From: Thermodesulfobacterium sp.
GTDB taxonomy: Bacteria > Desulfobacterota > Thermodesulfobacteria > Thermodesulfobacteriales > Thermodesulfobacteriaceae
NCBI GenBank assembly: GCA_021163085.1
Contig: JAGGXL010000047.1
Location: forward strand, 1-21,977
DNA: 21,977 nucleotides
Direction of reading: 5' to 3'
Below the pieces are notes generated by a model. It saw only the letters and a list, made by a program, of their open reading frames with translations. It was not told the origin of the DNA and did not search any database. Below, in pieces: positions 1 through 8,581 of this stretch; within the stretch, counting starts at the first letter, position 1; every line of letters begins with the position of its first letter. A program made the position numbers and the translations under genes.

Positions 1-287
1 AATGTTTGAAAAACATATCTTATTTCATTTTGAGGAATAATGATAATAAGCAACTCTCCTTCTGAAAAATTTGGGTCTTTTGAAGATTTTAAAAGCAAGA
101 TTTCTTGGTCATTTAAAATTTTTAATGAGCCTTTTAAAAAGTTTTGTCGATAAAAAATTAATGCCTTTTCCAAAGTTTTATTTAGGTCAATTTTTAAAGG
201 CTGAGGGAGATACTTGAGAGAGCTTAATTGAACATTTCTGGTCAAAACAGAAATTTTTAGTTTATTTGAAAGATTTATTTTATCCAT
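1..287 (-). CDS. Partial unknown protein downstream of the helicase gene
   Basis: An open minus-strand frame starts with ATG at 287 and runs without a stop off the left edge (95 codons seen). It begins 10 nt after the helicase stop codon, and GGGA just upstream of the ATG can serve as its ribosome binding site, so it is probably translated from the helicase transcript. The visible part begins MDKINLSNKLKIS and continues as a mixed Lys/Leu/Ile-rich sequence with no signal peptide or membrane segment. I do not recognise a family. The C-terminus lies outside the window. Confidence 0.55.
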   Translation of the reverse strand, partial: MDKINLSNKLKISVLTRNVQLSSLKYLPQPLKIDLNKTLEKALIFYRQNFLKGSLKILNDQEILLLKSSKDPNFSEGELLIIIIPQNEIRYVFQT

Positions 288-297
288 AACATTTCCC

Positions 298-2397
298 TTA
301 GATAAGTTTTTCCAGATTTGTATATTTAAGATGTAAAAGGGTGGATCCTTTTTCTTCAAAAAAGACTTTAATTTTTTCCGAGCTCAATATTTCTATAACT
401 TCTCCCACTCCAAAATGAGGATGTTTAACCATATCTCCTACCTTAAACTTTTTACCATTCTCTGAGGGTATATTTTCGGTTTTTTCTCTATAATATTCAA
501 GCAAAGATGAAGGAACTTCTTTTATAAAACGGGATAGTTTAGCCAGGGTTTTTCCTTCATCAGGGATATAAACTGTCATAGGAGCAATAAGAAAAAGGTT
601 TTCTCTTGCTCTGGTAACTGCTACATAAAAAAGTCTTCTTTCCTCTTCAAGTTCCTCTTCATTATTTATGCTGTAAATAGAAGGGAATCTACCTTCTATA
701 AGAGAAATAATAAATACAGTATGCCATTCTAAGCCCTTAGCAGAATGCACAGTTGAAAGAACGAGAAAATCCTCATCCTTAACAGGCTTTTCTACATCCG
801 AAATTTCCGGAGGCTCTAATACTAAATCAGTTAAAAATTCTTCCAGAGTGTCATACTTTTCTGAAAGAGCTATAAGACCCTCTATATCTTTTTCTCGTTT
901 ATAATAGTCTTCATAGTAAACCCTTTCAAATACAGGTTTATAAAAATTCCATACATTTAGAAGAGTTTCAGAAGGTGAAATTTTATTTTTCCACATCTCA
1001 TTTAAAAAAACTACCAGCTCTTTAAATTCTTTTAAAAGAAACTGAAAGGTCAGCTTTTCAAGTGCATGAGGTATATTTGAAGAATTTTGTTTTAAGTAAT
1101 TGATAATCTTTTCGGTGCTTTTTGGCCCTATACCTTCTAATAATAACAAAACCCTATGCCAAGAAAGAAAATCTTCAGGATTGCTTATGATTTTTAAAAA
1201 GGATACAAAATCTTTCACGTGAGCAGATTCTAAGAGCTTTAATCCACCATATTTTAAAAAGGGTATGCCTCTTTTAGTTAATTCAACTTCAAGGTCAAAA
1301 GAATGATAAGCGGATCTAAAAAGTACAGCCATTTGAGAAAGTTTTACCCCTTTTTCTCTCAATTCTAATATCCTGTCTGCCACAAATTTGCTGGATTCTG
1401 TTTCGTTTTTGGCTTTAAACAACACAGGTTTTTTACCTTCTTTTTTGAAGGTAAAAAGATTTTTAGTGTATTTTATTTCTGAATTTGAAATAATTGCATT
1501 GGCAAGATCAAGAATTCGCTGGGTACTTCTATAATTTTGTTCTAACTTGATAATTTTTGTATCAGGGAAAAGCTTGGGAAATTCAAAAATATTTTTGTAG
1601 TTAGCCCCTCTGAAACCATATATACTTTGAGAATCGTCTCCCACTACCATAATATTTTTATGTATCTCCCCCATATATTTTATAATTTCTCCCTGAAGAA
1701 TATTTGTATCCTGATACTCATCAACCATAATGAATTCAAATCTTTCTCCCACTTCTTTTCTTACCTGTGGAAAATTTTTTAAAATTTCAAGCCAGTTTAG
1801 CAAAAGATCATCATAATCCATTAATTGATGTTCCCTTTTGTAATTAATATACTCTACAAAGAGTTTTTCTATTTCGTGATAGTGATCAAGAAACTGTGGA
1901 TACTCGGAAGTAAGAATTTCTTCAAGTCCTTTTTGTTGATTTATCATTTTACTGTAAATATTTGCCAAAGTATCTTTTCTGGGGAATCTTTTTTTTCTTT
2001 CAGCCAGTCCCAGGCTATTTCTGAGTAAGTTTATTAAGTCTTCGGTATCGCCTCTATCAAGAATAGTAAAATTTGGTTTGTATCCAAGTAAATGTCCATA
2101 AAATCTTAGCATATACTGACAGAGGGAGTGAAAAGTTCCTCCCATAATTCTGTCACAATCCATTTTTAGAAGACTTTCTGCTCTTTTAATCATTTCTTTT
2201 GAAGCCTTGCGAGTAAAGGTAAGGAGGAGTATCTTCTCAGGTGGAACTCCCTGAGCTACAAGATAAGCCATTCTACAGGTAATGGTTCTTGTTTTCCCAG
2301 AACCTGCTCCTGCTATTACTAAAAGAGACCCGAATACGGTTTTTACAGCTTCAGCTTGAGCTGGGTTTAATTCCCTCAAAAATTCCAAATTTTTCAT
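298..2397 (-). CDS. pcrA: UvrD/PcrA-type superfamily 1 ATP-dependent DNA helicase
   Basis: A 3'-5' SF1A DNA helicase of 699 residues, close to the usual PcrA/UvrD length; the family acts in nucleotide excision repair and in clearing proteins and recombination intermediates from DNA. Motifs seen in order: Q-motif LNPAQAEAV (about 10-18), Walker A AGAGSGKT (29-36), LLTFTRKAS, GTFHSL, DEYQDTN (about 226-232), GDDSQSIYGFRGAN, QNYRST, VHSAKGLEW and VAVTRAREN. The C-terminus (KVGDMVKHPHFGVGEV and beyond) is the Tudor-like segment that in PcrA/UvrD contacts RNA polymerase. The ATG has no Shine-Dalgarno sequence and sits where transcription should begin from the predicted promoter. The gene is divergent from the operon at 2527. 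The family call is firm; the choice between pcrA and uvrD is a naming matter. Confidence 0.95.
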   Translation of the reverse strand: MKNLEFLRELNPAQAEAVKTVFGSLLVIAGAGSGKTRTITCRMAYLVAQGVPPEKILLLTFTRKASKEMIKRAESLLKMDCDRIMGGTFHSLCQYMLRFYGHLLGYKPNFTILDRGDTEDLINLLRNSLGLAERKKRFPRKDTLANIYSKMINQQKGLEEILTSEYPQFLDHYHEIEKLFVEYINYKREHQLMDYDDLLLNWLEILKNFPQVRKEVGERFEFIMVDEYQDTNILQGEIIKYMGEIHKNIMVVGDDSQSIYGFRGANYKNIFEFPKLFPDTKIIKLEQNYRSTQRILDLANAIISNSEIKYTKNLFTFKKEGKKPVLFKAKNETESSKFVADRILELREKGVKLSQMAVLFRSAYHSFDLEVELTKRGIPFLKYGGLKLLESAHVKDFVSFLKIISNPEDFLSWHRVLLLLEGIGPKSTEKIINYLKQNSSNIPHALEKLTFQFLLKEFKELVVFLNEMWKNKISPSETLLNVWNFYKPVFERVYYEDYYKREKDIEGLIALSEKYDTLEEFLTDLVLEPPEISDVEKPVKDEDFLVLSTVHSAKGLEWHTVFIISLIEGRFPSIYSINNEEELEEERRLFYVAVTRARENLFLIAPMTVYIPDEGKTLAKLSRFIKEVPSSLLEYYREKTENIPSENGKKFKVGDMVKHPHFGVGEVIEILSSEKIKVFFEEKGSTLLHLKYTNLEKLI

Positions 2398-2405
2398 ATC
2401 ATTAA

Positions 2406-2434
2406 ATTATAAACTTCATAATCCAAATTCACAA
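2406..2434 (-). promoter_or_regulatory. Predicted sigma-70 promoter of the helicase gene (leaderless)
   Basis: On the minus strand, TTGTGA (2434-2429), a 17-bp spacer and a perfect TATAAT (2411-2406). Transcription should begin about 7 nt further on, near 2399-2397, which is the ATG itself. No purine-rich ribosome binding site is present between promoter and start codon. Confidence 0.6.
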
Positions 2435-2526
2435 GTATGCTTATAAACTTTAATTTCTAAATCCCCCTTGAAGAAAACAAGGAAAGATGTTAACTTTTAA
2501 AAATAAATATTTGGAGGTAAAAATTA

Positions 2527-3129
2527 ATGCCTGATGAAATAAAAAGTACTTTGGAAATAGCTCTTGAGAAGGCAGAAAAAATTGGCAAAGCTTCTAAAGA
2601 AGAACTGGAGACTTTTAAGTTAAAAGAAGAAGCTCAAAGGCTTGCAGCCAAATTTCTAAGAAATGAAATCTCTAATTTTGAAGAAAAGGTTAAAGAATTT
2701 TTGAAAGATAAAAATCCTCAGCAGAAAAAAATTATTTATCAAGGTATGGTGGATGTGTTTTTAAAAAATGTAGTCCTTCCAAGTTATGAATATCAGCTGG
2801 AGGACATTAAAAAGACTCTTGATGGATTGCAAACCCTTTTTAAAAATGTTCCAGAACTTTCAAAAATTTGTCAGCAACTGGAGAAACTTATTAAAGAGTA
2901 TTACACCCATAAGGAAGCTATTTATAATGAACTTGTAAAAAGATTTAATACAAGTATTGAAGCGTTAGAAAAAACTCTCTCTGACCAGTTAGGAACAGAA
3001 GTTAAGGTTTCTGTAGAAGAACATCCTCAATTTAAAGAAGAATGGAGTAAAATAAAAACTAAACTTGACGAAGAATACGGTAAACAGCTGGAATATTTTA
3101 AAAATATATTTAAAAAGATAGTTTCCTAA
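2527..3129 (+). CDS. Unrecognised coiled-coil protein, 200 aa
   Basis: First gene of a plus-strand operon, with a strong ribosome binding site (GGAGG) upstream of the ATG. The product is highly charged (Lys/Glu) and almost entirely helical in character, with heptad-like stretches such as LEIALEKAEKIGKASKEEL and IEALEKTLSDQL, and no signal peptide or membrane segment, so it is probably cytoplasmic. I do not recognise the family. The next gene starts 1 nt after its stop, which suggests translational coupling. Upstream, TTGAAG (2468-2473) and a poor -10 (TAACTT, with TG one base before it) could be its promoter, but the match is weak. Confidence 0.75.
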   Translation: MPDEIKSTLEIALEKAEKIGKASKEELETFKLKEEAQRLAAKFLRNEISNFEEKVKEFLKDKNPQQKKIIYQGMVDVFLKNVVLPSYEYQLEDIKKTLDGLQTLFKNVPELSKICQQLEKLIKEYYTHKEAIYNELVKRFNTSIEALEKTLSDQLGTEVKVSVEEHPQFKEEWSKIKTKLDEEYGKQLEYFKNIFKKIVS

Positions 3130-3130
3130 A

Positions 3131-3985
3131 ATGTTAAATCTTCCCTCAAAACTTTTACTCTATCCTCAAACCTTTATTCCCTCTGAAATAGCTACCAAAA
3201 TTTCCCCTTTAGTCTTAAAAATTGTTGTGATAAAACTTCCTCGAACCTTGGAAATCATGGAAACTATCTATAAAGACCTTTCTTTTTCCTGGAAAGAAGT
3301 TGTAACCTTTCTTGAGCTTAAAAAAGAAATAAAAGTAAACTGGGAAAAGATTGAGAAAGAAGTTAAATCTATAGAGGAATGGGGTTTAAATTTTAGAACT
3401 CCAGAAAATCTTAAATATTTCAGCCAATTTAAAGAAACTCTTGAAGATTCTCTGGAAGAGGTGTTTCCCTCATTTAGCAGAAAAAGGGCTAAGGAAAAGA
3501 GTGACGAAGAGCTTAAAATAAAAAGGGCGCTAATTCTTCTTTGTCTGGCTGAAAATCTTGATTTTAAGCTCTATGAAGTTGAAAAATCACTTAGGAAAAT
3601 GGATAAAAAGTATAATCAGATTTTTGAGGAAAAAATAATAGGAGAAGATGAAACCTTTGAAAAAATTACAAATATTAAAGAACCATTACAAATGTCTTTT
3701 TATAACAGAGAACTACCGAATCTTAATTTAAGGATTTTTGCTTGGAAATTAATTGGTAAGTATTTGGATTGGGATTCTGTTTTACCTTTGAACGATATTT
3801 TAATTACTGACAAAAATTTACTTGAAGAGTGGAAAGAAAAATTTTCTTTTGAAGAGGAAAAGGTTTTTAATGAAGAAATAAAGTTTTACAGGTTTAAAAC
3901 CTCTATTTTTGAGATGTTAGAAATATCCGAGGTTAATTTTTCAGAATCTTCTTCAGAAACAGGGGTAGTCTTCCTAAATTTTTAA
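3131..3985 (+). CDS. Unrecognised conserved-looking protein, 284 aa
   Basis: Second gene of the operon; its ATG lies 1 nt after the previous stop and its TAA abuts the ATG of the CNNM gene, so translation is probably coupled. The product begins MLNLPSKLLLYPQTFIPSE, has a charged helical middle (about residues 50-180) and ends in FLNF, without signal peptide or clear membrane helices. No catalytic motif is visible and I cannot name a family. The tight packing points to co-function with the flanking genes, but what that function is cannot be read from the sequence. Confidence 0.75.
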   Translation: MLNLPSKLLLYPQTFIPSEIATKISPLVLKIVVIKLPRTLEIMETIYKDLSFSWKEVVTFLELKKEIKVNWEKIEKEVKSIEEWGLNFRTPENLKYFSQFKETLEDSLEEVFPSFSRKRAKEKSDEELKIKRALILLCLAENLDFKLYEVEKSLRKMDKKYNQIFEEKIIGEDETFEKITNIKEPLQMSFYNRELPNLNLRIFAWKLIGKYLDWDSVLPLNDILITDKNLLEEWKEKFSFEEEKVFNEEIKFYRFKTSIFEMLEISEVNFSESSSETGVVFLNF

Positions 3986-5242
3986 ATGATTGAAATTTAT
4001 TTTATTGTTACAGCTTTTCTGGTTTTTCTTTCTATGGTATTTACTGCAAGTGAAGCAGGAATATTTTCTCTTTCTCGAATAGAAATTGTCTCTTTAAGAA
4101 GTTCTGGGATTCCAGAGAAGTATTTCCAAATGCTAAAGAACCCTGAAGAACTTTTAATTGTTCTCATAGCAGGGAATGAAATTGTAGACTATTTTGCCAG
4201 TTTTTGCATTTCAAAAGGTTTTACCAGTTTGTTTTCACAAGAAGGAAAAACCATTGCTTTTGTAGTTTTTGCAATAATTGGATTCTGGTTAGGAGATTTT
4301 TTCCCAAAAGTTGCAGGATTTAAATTAAAAAGTTTGCTAATTTCTAAACTTTTTTACTTAAATTACTTATTTTACAAACTTTTTTATCCTATAAGAAAAA
4401 TTTATACCTTTATTTATTCTGCTTTGGAAAAGAGATTGCCTTATACTCCTGTTTATCCTCACACTTTTTCTCCGGCTGAACAAATAATTCTTTATATGCT
4501 TGATGAGGCATATAAACAGAAAAAGATCACAGAGAAAGAAAAAGAATTTATTCATGGTTTATTCCTTTCAGAAAAGACACCTGTTTCAGCTATTCTTACT
4601 CCTCGCTCAGAAATTGTGGCGTTTAAGGATCAAATGATAACTGTAGAATTTCTTGAAAGGTTAAAATATCTCCCTTACAACAAGTTTCCTGTTTATAGAG
4701 ATACACTTGATGATATTATAGGAATTTTATATGCCAAAGATCTTATTAAGAGTTTTTCTTCAGAGATTTTAAACAAAAAAAAGCTTTCTGATTATATAAG
4801 ACCTCCCTATTTTATTCCTGAGACTTTTAGGGTCAGGGATTTGCTTTTTGAATTCCAGAAAGCCCAAGTAAAAATAGCTCTGGTAATAGATGAATATGGC
4901 ATTTTAAAAGGCCTTGTTACCCTTGAAGACGTGCTTGAAGAACTTTTTGGAGAAATTTACGAAGAGAAAGAGATTAAGGTTGAACCTATTCAGAAGATAG
5001 GAGAAGGTAAATGGTTGGTAAATGGAAAGGTACTCTTAGAGGAACTCAAAGTTTTGCTTGGAATAGAGATATTGGAAGAAGAATTTCAGGATATAAAAAC
5101 ACTCAATGGATTCCTTTTGGCTCTTTTTAAAGAAATACCCAAGGAAGGAGATAGCATAGAATACGAAGGTTTTAAATTTACTGTGAAGAAAATAAAAGGA
5201 AGAAAAATTTTTTGGGTGGAGATAGAAAAAATAAATGATTGA
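3986..5242 (+). CDS. CNNM/CBS/CorC-family membrane protein (paralogue 1)
   Basis: A 418-residue member of the CorC/HlyC-type family: an N-terminal CNNM (DUF21) membrane domain with hydrophobic segments at roughly 3-22, 55-75, 90-110 and 115-140, including the typical small/acidic motif TASEAGIFSLSR; a pair of CBS domains (about 198-325, with VIDEYGILKGLVTLEDVLEE closing the second); and a C-terminal CorC_HlyC domain (about 331-415). Family members work in Mg2+/Co2+ efflux or ion homeostasis at the inner membrane; substrate cannot be assigned here. It starts directly after the preceding stop and overlaps its paralogue by 8 nt. Confidence 0.9.
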   Translation: MIEIYFIVTAFLVFLSMVFTASEAGIFSLSRIEIVSLRSSGIPEKYFQMLKNPEELLIVLIAGNEIVDYFASFCISKGFTSLFSQEGKTIAFVVFAIIGFWLGDFFPKVAGFKLKSLLISKLFYLNYLFYKLFYPIRKIYTFIYSALEKRLPYTPVYPHTFSPAEQIILYMLDEAYKQKKITEKEKEFIHGLFLSEKTPVSAILTPRSEIVAFKDQMITVEFLERLKYLPYNKFPVYRDTLDDIIGILYAKDLIKSFSSEILNKKKLSDYIRPPYFIPETFRVRDLLFEFQKAQVKIALVIDEYGILKGLVTLEDVLEELFGEIYEEKEIKVEPIQKIGEGKWLVNGKVLLEELKVLLGIEILEEEFQDIKTLNGFLLALFKEIPKEGDSIEYEGFKFTVKKIKGRKIFWVEIEKIND

Positions 5243-6455
5243 AGCTTTAATTTCGTTTTTGTTTTTTCTTTCTGGTGAAGCCTTTTTTGCCTGTAGTGAG
5301 ATTGCTTTTATATCTGCAGAAAGGGTACTTATAGAGGGGCTTTCCAAGAAAAACATAGGTGTCAGAGTTTATCTTAAGTTCTGGCACAATCCTGAACGTC
5401 TTTTTACTACAACCCTTATGGGAATTACTCTTTGTGTAGGAGGAAATGGTATATTTACTTCTTATTTTTTAATAAAAAGTCTGAGTGGAACAGGTATTTT
5501 TATTTCTTCTACATTTTTGCCATTTTCCATGATTATCTTTGGACAAATAATTCCCAAAACCGTAGGAAGAAAATTTGCTTACCCTCTGGTTCTTTATTTG
5601 ATGCCTTTTCTTTATTTAATATCCTTTCTTTTTTCTCCTGTAATTTTTCTTAATACCAAACTGGCTAATAAAATCCTGAAATCAAAAGAAACAAAAAATC
5701 CACTTTTTTTAACCAAGTTTAGAGAGATTTTGTTAACTTTTGTTCGGTATGAAGAAGAGATAGATTTAAAAGAAAAAGAGCTAATGCATAAGATTGTTGA
5801 GTTTTCTAAAAAGAGGGTTTCCCAGGTGATGATACCTTTAACTCAGGTAAAAGCTTTGCCAATAACAGCTACAGTAAAAGATGCCATAGAATTTAGCAAA
5901 AAATATAATTTTTCTTATATTCCTCTTTATGAAGAGACTGTTAATAATATAAAGGCAATAGTTAAGGTTCAGCATCTTGTTGGTAAAATTCTTTTTGAGC
6001 CTGACAAGCCGCTTAAAGATTTTAGTTCAAAACCTTTTTTTGTGCCTGAAGTTGCTCTGGCCCATGAAATTCTTTCTCAGCTTCAAAAAAGTGGTATAGA
6101 GCTTGCTGTAGTTGTTGATGAATACGGTTTTACCACTGGAATCATAACTATAGAAGATCTGGTAGAAGAGGTTCTTGGAGAATTTAGAGATGCTCTTGAT
6201 TATTATGTTCCCGAATATAAAAAGATTAGCGGAAACATATATAGAGTTAAAGGATATATAGAAATAGAAAAACTTCAGGCACTTGGAATATCCATTCCTC
6301 CGGGAGAATACGAAACTTTAAGTGGATTTATTTATTTTATAACAGGAAGAATTCCTAAAGAAGGAGAAAAAATTTACTATAAAAATTTAGAAATAGAAAT
6401 TGTAAAAGCAACTCCCAGAAAGATAGAAGAAGCGATAATAAGAATTAAAAAGTAA
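5235..6455 (+). CDS. CNNM/CBS/CorC-family membrane protein (paralogue 2)
   Basis: A second protein (406 residues) with the same domain order as its upstream neighbour: CNNM membrane domain (about 1-150, start motif GEAFFACSEIAFISAER), two CBS domains (about 194-315, ending VVDEYGFTTGIITIEDLVEE) and a CorC_HlyC C-terminal domain (about 321-400). Its start lies inside the end of paralogue 1, so the two are probably translationally coupled and may form a hetero-oligomer (CNNM proteins are dimers in the family). Its last 11 bp overlap the end of the convergent lipoprotein gene. Confidence 0.9.
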   Translation: MIEALISFLFFLSGEAFFACSEIAFISAERVLIEGLSKKNIGVRVYLKFWHNPERLFTTTLMGITLCVGGNGIFTSYFLIKSLSGTGIFISSTFLPFSMIIFGQIIPKTVGRKFAYPLVLYLMPFLYLISFLFSPVIFLNTKLANKILKSKETKNPLFLTKFREILLTFVRYEEEIDLKEKELMHKIVEFSKKRVSQVMIPLTQVKALPITATVKDAIEFSKKYNFSYIPLYEETVNNIKAIVKVQHLVGKILFEPDKPLKDFSSKPFFVPEVALAHEILSQLQKSGIELAVVVDEYGFTTGIITIEDLVEEVLGEFRDALDYYVPEYKKISGNIYRVKGYIEIEKLQALGISIPPGEYETLSGFIYFITGRIPKEGEKIYYKNLEIEIVKATPRKIEEAIIRIKK

Positions 6456-7038
6456 TTTTTACTTTTTGGAAATCCTTGAAAAAGGCGGTGTCCTTTAATA
6501 GTGGTTTAAAGCCCTCAGTGGTTGAGAGATTTTTTATTTTCCATTTCAATTTTAAAAAATCCGAGGTTATAAGCCCTTCTTTTTTATCTTCTACAAAGGA
6601 ATAATAAAAATAGGTTTTAATAAATTTCCAGCTCAAGTTTTTTCTTTTTAAACCTAAAAAGTAAAAGGGCAGGTTTTTAAGCTCTGAATGATTTGTAAAT
6701 TTTATCAGATAATGTTTCCTATGGTAGAGGTCAAAAATTTCTATGAGGTTAAAAGAAGAGATTTCCCATTTTCCGTATCCCAGTGCAGTATGAAAAGGAG
6801 ATTTGAATTTTAGGTAAATAAAGTTTTTCCCCGCCTGAAAATCGGCATATCCGTTGAGAGTTTTTGTCTGATTACTTTCAAAAATATAAATTTGCCACCA
6901 TATAGTTCCCTGATAAATCTTTTCTGAAGGTTTTTTAATAACATGAGGTACTTTATAACAACATTCAGAGAAAAAACACAGAACAAATAAAAAGAAAAGT
7001 TTACTTAATATCCTGGCAGTTTTTGGCCTTATTTTCAA
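6445..7038 (-). CDS. Probable outer-membrane lipoprotein, LolB-like
   Basis: A 197-residue protein with a basic N-terminus, a hydrophobic core (LFFLFVLCFF, about 14-23) and a cysteine pair at 26-27 that looks like a lipoprotein site, although the residues before it (S-E) are not a canonical lipobox. The rest is beta-rich with short strands, compatible with the LolB/LppX lipoprotein-carrier fold. LolB (lipoprotein insertion into the outer membrane) is a tentative call based on size, lipoprotein signal and location after a TPR gene. The frame opens with TTG at 7038, overlapping the TPR gene by 38 nt, with only a weak purine stretch upstream, so the start is uncertain. Confidence 0.6.
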   Translation of the reverse strand: MKIRPKTARILSKLFFLFVLCFFSECCYKVPHVIKKPSEKIYQGTIWWQIYIFESNQTKTLNGYADFQAGKNFIYLKFKSPFHTALGYGKWEISSFNLIEIFDLYHRKHYLIKFTNHSELKNLPFYFLGLKRKNLSWKFIKTYFYYSFVEDKKEGLITSDFLKLKWKIKNLSTTEGFKPLLKDTAFFKDFQKVKITF

Positions 7039-8581
7039 TTCTTTTTTTATCCTTTTTATGAATGGCTGCTTTTAAAGCTCTTTGATATAATTCACAGGCT
7101 TTTTTCTTGTCTCCTTTTTTGTGGTATGCATCTGCAAGGTGTTCAATAATTACTGACTCATCTTCAGAGAGCCTGTTTACAGCTTTTTCTAAGTACTGTA
7201 TGGCAAGCTCTAAGTTCCCCTTTTTGTAATACAACCAACCTACACTGTCAAGTATGTAAGGGTCAAGTGGACGAATTTGTAGGGCTTTGAGAAGCAATTT
7301 TTCTGCTTCTTCAAGATTTTTTCCAAGCTCAACATAGCTGTATCCTACAAAATTTAATACATAAGGATCTTTTGGATATTTACTTAATAGAGGTTTAACA
7401 AAAGCCAGAACTTTTTCATAGTTATTTAAACAAGCATAAGCTGAAGCAAGGGTTAAAATCATGTCAAGATCTTCAGGAAAAGCTTTAACCCCTTCTTCTG
7501 CATATTCAATTCCTTTTTCGCACAAATCAAGAGTTTCAGCCCAGTTAGACAAAAAAATGTAGTGATTTTTGGTAAGGGGATGTCTTTTAGAAAAGTCTTC
7601 CAGATACTTAATGGCATCTTCTTTTTTTAACTTTTTTAATATATCTCCTATTCTTGCTGAAGCTTCATAGCTCCATTCATTGTCAGATAAAAGTTTTTCG
7701 TAAATCTTTAGGGCTTCTATAAATTTATTTTGCTTCTCTAAGGAGTATCCAAGGAAAAAAATAAGCTCTGGAGTATGTTTATTTTTTTCCAGGTACTCTT
7801 TTAAAAATTTTTCAGATTTTTCCCAGTTGGCTTTTTCAATATAGAAACTCAGTAAAAGTTTTATGAAATCTTCATCTTCGGGATATTTGGTTACATAGGA
7901 CTTTAATAAATTTTCAATTTCTTTAATATCTGAAATTTCATCTAAGAATTTCAGAACCTCTATCAAAAGGGTCTTATTTTCTGGAGAAAGACTTAATGCT
8001 TTCAAGTAGGCTTTCTTTGCTTTCTCTATTTTCTTTTGCTCTTTTAAAATTCTTGCCTTAAATACCCATGCTATATAGTTGTTTTCGTTGATTTTTATAA
8101 GTTTATTTAAATTAGTAAGAGCTGAATTCCAATCTTTTTGGTCAAGATAAATATTTACAAGAAGGGTTAGAATAGTTTCATCTTCAGGAAAAAGTTTTAT
8201 ATACTTTTCCAGAACCGAGGCAGCGCGAAGAGGTCTATTTTCCAAAATATATACTTTTGCTAAAAATAGGTTGAATTCTCTATCGTCTGGATGCTTTTTA
8301 AGAAGTCCTTTTAAAATGGCTTCGGCTTTTTTTAGCTCTCCATTTTCTAAATAAAAAGAGATTAAAGTTTTTTTGAGATATAGGCTTTTTTTATCGTTTT
8401 CTATTGCTTTTTTTAGGAATTTTTCTGCAAGGGAAGGATTTTTTTCATTCATAGCAAGCAAGTAGTAGTAATAAGCCTGTATTTTGTTTTCGGCAAAGGA
8501 ACTGAGATATCCTGTTAGTAAAAAAAACAGAACAAAAAGACTAATCTTTATAGGGTAGGGCAAGGGGATAGTAGTATGCAT
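7001..8581 (-). CDS. Secreted/periplasmic tetratricopeptide repeat protein
   Basis: 526 residues with an N-terminal signal peptide (hydrophobic core about 12-24, likely cleavage after SFA at 30) followed by roughly a dozen TPR helix pairs running to the C-terminus; typical units are AEKFLKKAIENDKKSLYLK, AKKAYLKALSLSPEN and AEKLLLKALQIRPLDPY. TPR arrays are protein-binding scaffolds, so it is likely a periplasmic or outer-membrane-associated assembly partner. The ATG lies inside the end of rpoH (41-nt overlap) and is supported by GAGGAG 10 nt upstream. The lipoprotein gene overlaps its other end by 38 nt, so the two are tightly coupled. Confidence 0.85.
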   Translation of the reverse strand: MHTTIPLPYPIKISLFVLFFLLTGYLSSFAENKIQAYYYYLLAMNEKNPSLAEKFLKKAIENDKKSLYLKKTLISFYLENGELKKAEAILKGLLKKHPDDREFNLFLAKVYILENRPLRAASVLEKYIKLFPEDETILTLLVNIYLDQKDWNSALTNLNKLIKINENNYIAWVFKARILKEQKKIEKAKKAYLKALSLSPENKTLLIEVLKFLDEISDIKEIENLLKSYVTKYPEDEDFIKLLLSFYIEKANWEKSEKFLKEYLEKNKHTPELIFFLGYSLEKQNKFIEALKIYEKLLSDNEWSYEASARIGDILKKLKKEDAIKYLEDFSKRHPLTKNHYIFLSNWAETLDLCEKGIEYAEEGVKAFPEDLDMILTLASAYACLNNYEKVLAFVKPLLSKYPKDPYVLNFVGYSYVELGKNLEEAEKLLLKALQIRPLDPYILDSVGWLYYKKGNLELAIQYLEKAVNRLSEDESVIIEHLADAYHKKGDKKKACELYQRALKAAIHKKDKKRIENKAKNCQDIK

